Source: Allolobophora icterica
Taxonomy: Eukaryota > Annelida > Clitellata > Crassiclitellata > Lumbricidae
Assembly (NCBI GenBank): GCA_963556255.1
Contig: OY744606.1
Coordinates: 4,416,192 to 4,480,191 of the forward strand
DNA: 64,000 nt
Reading direction: 5' to 3'
The translations under genes and the position numbers were made by a program. This document shows, one piece after another, positions 62,753 to 64,000 of the stretch. The notes beneath the pieces were generated by a model. It was not told the DNA's origin, did no database searches, and was given only the letters and a program-made list of their open reading frames with translations. Numbering within the stretch: position 1 is the first letter of the stretch; each line of letters begins with the position of its first letter.

Positions 62753-64000
62753 CAACGTTCCCTCTAAGCTGCGCGGCTGCGCGGCCGCGCAGCTCATTGG
62801 AAAATGCCGCGCAGCAGTTTCAAAATTCCGCGCACAAGTTTTGATAGCAAATATATATGAGCTAAAGTTTTGTTTAACTTAAGGTAGACCACTGAATTAT
62901 TAACCTACTTACTTATCTTTGCGTCAACGGAAGGCCAAGATCTGTGTGCGCCCGTAGAGGAGCATACCAGCCACTACCGTTGGTCACAACCACGGATTTC
63001 TATTAATGGATCGGTGATCACACCTCCACATTCAGTGTCTGTCTGTGTCAATCTCTCATTAACTGGGACGTCCTGCGTTGACTCATAAGCAGCAGACTAG
63101 CTTAGTGGGTCAGCCTATGGAGAGGGATGCTGATAGCCCGAGGTTTTCTCCACTGAGTGGAAAGATCTTGCTGATAGTCTACTGAGATTTGAGAGGTATG
63201 CTGGTTGTCCAAGGTTTCTCCACTGACTGGAAAGATCTTGCTGATAAACCTAATGCTAGAGAGCTGTCTAGCCGCTCTGCGGCTTTGCCGGCTAGCTAGC
63301 TTCCACCCGAATCACCGATGATGCCTTAATTACTATAATTAGGTCTGTGTGTCCATCAGATTATCCCTATAGGATTCCACTTTGAAAGTTGCTACCGGTT
63401 TCATACAGCATAATATTTCTTTGTGACTAAAATTTGTAACCGATGTCGAAACGTAAAACGAACCAGACCATATTAGATTAGACAGTTTTTCAAGAAAAAG
63501 TGTAGTTCTAAGTTTAAAACCGAATGGCTTAGTGAGCTGGTAGAGACAGAACTTCCAACGTCAGCAGAACACAGACGAAGGAAATTGGACGATGTCTTCA
63601 TTTATCGTGCGAGAACTGATGATGTCGTTTGTCAGTTGTGTCAACAAGCTCGTGCTGTTGGCGATTTCAGTAACGGGAAACGCTGGGACGACTGGAAAAT
63701 GGATTACTTGAAGCGCCACCTTACTCAGAAAATTCATTTGGATTCGGTGTCTAAACTAAAATGCCAAAAGTCCAGAAGCCTGCACAGACTACTAACTGGA
63801 AGCGCTGAAGATCGAGAAAAAAGAAAAGAGTTTTCAAAGCGGAAGATTGCTGACATCAATGAGGTAATAGTTTTGATCGATTATAACGTATTGCTGGCCA
63901 TCTCTATGAATGTATCGTGATCTCAGATTCGTAATTTCTGAAAAAGCCCGGTTTAATGAAGACAATCGACGACGTAGTCCATTTTGCACTCAACGATGAA
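62753..64000 (+). mobile_element. 5' part of a larger hAT transposon
   Basis: It starts with CAACGTTCCCTCTAAGC, a terminus type known from hAT elements, followed by the palindromic GCTGCGCGGCCGCGCAGC. Subterminal sequence (63110-63250) has a tandem pair of about 75 bases (CTCCACTGA.TGGAAAGATCT). A transposase-like N-terminus follows. The right end lies outside the window. It is inserted in the LINE at 61500-62752. Confidence 0.75.
63443..63863 (+). CDS. hAT-like transposase N-terminal exon, frameshifted
   Basis: It starts MSKRKTNQTILD and then loses frame near 63480, where ATTAG is repeated. In the next frame it continues FFKKKCSSKFKTEWLSEL and, from 63585, VVCQLCQQ, FSNGKRWDDWKMDYLKRH and LTQKIHLDSVSKL. 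The CxxC..HxxxxxH spacing and W residues fit a BED/TTF-type zinc finger of hAT transposases. A splice donor GAG/GTAATAG ends the exon at 63863. The frameshift suggests the copy is inactive. Confidence 0.65.

Overview
This window is eukaryotic, from the nuclear genome of an animal. It has spliced genes with GT-AG introns, a C2H2 zinc-finger array, nuclear-type tRNA-Val genes, SINEs, CR1/L2-type LINE remnants and many small DNA transposons. The two best genes (an RB-family pocket protein and MARCH6) resemble their vertebrate counterparts. Long introns, heavy microsatellite content and the repeat mix suggest a marine invertebrate, possibly a deuterostome. I cannot name the species.

Layout. (1) 236-3868 (+): the last six coding exons of a retinoblastoma-like (RBL1/p107-RBL2/p130) gene, cut by the left window edge. 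(2) 4-12 kb: intergenic sequence with SINEs, hAT-type elements, a 2.2 kb dispersed repeat (called R1 here) and a Harbinger-like element. (3) 12.1-14.1 kb (-): an 18-finger C2H2 array in one exon, with decayed finger relics on both sides. (4) 15-19 kb: repeats, a tRNA-Val(UAC) gene and two 147-bp hAT elements with perfect 8-bp target duplications. (5) 19260-40350 (+): a complete MARCH6/TEB4-type ER ubiquitin ligase gene in 24 coding exons. All splice phases agree and give 1,189 residues, with one greatly enlarged exon. (6) 41-49 kb: a dense transposon zone with a second R1 copy, an internal foldback element, LINE RT fragments and two copies of an (ATC)n-core element. (7) 50127-54753 (-): a complete four-exon gene for a 287-residue YdcF/DUF218-type protein, bracketed by two copies of a block carrying tRNA-Val. 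(8) 58353-58472 (-): one immunoglobulin-domain exon. (9) 58.7-64 kb: a 1.38 kb hAT element with an 8-bp target duplication, a smaller hAT element, and a nested stack. In the stack a LINE is interrupted by a retroposon-like insert and then cut by the 5' part of a larger hAT element with transposase-like coding sequence, which runs off the right edge.

The host genes are not an operon and have no obvious shared pathway: RBL acts in cell-cycle transcription, MARCH6 in ER-associated degradation, and the YdcF-like and Ig proteins have unknown roles. The most unusual observations are a 22-bp tandem repeat that multiplies the splice donor of the MARCH6 RING exon, a lineage-specific acidic loop of about 350 residues in MARCH6, a 63-bp patch copied between sites 1.4 kb apart, and a dozen hAT-type elements, most with target duplications readable by eye.
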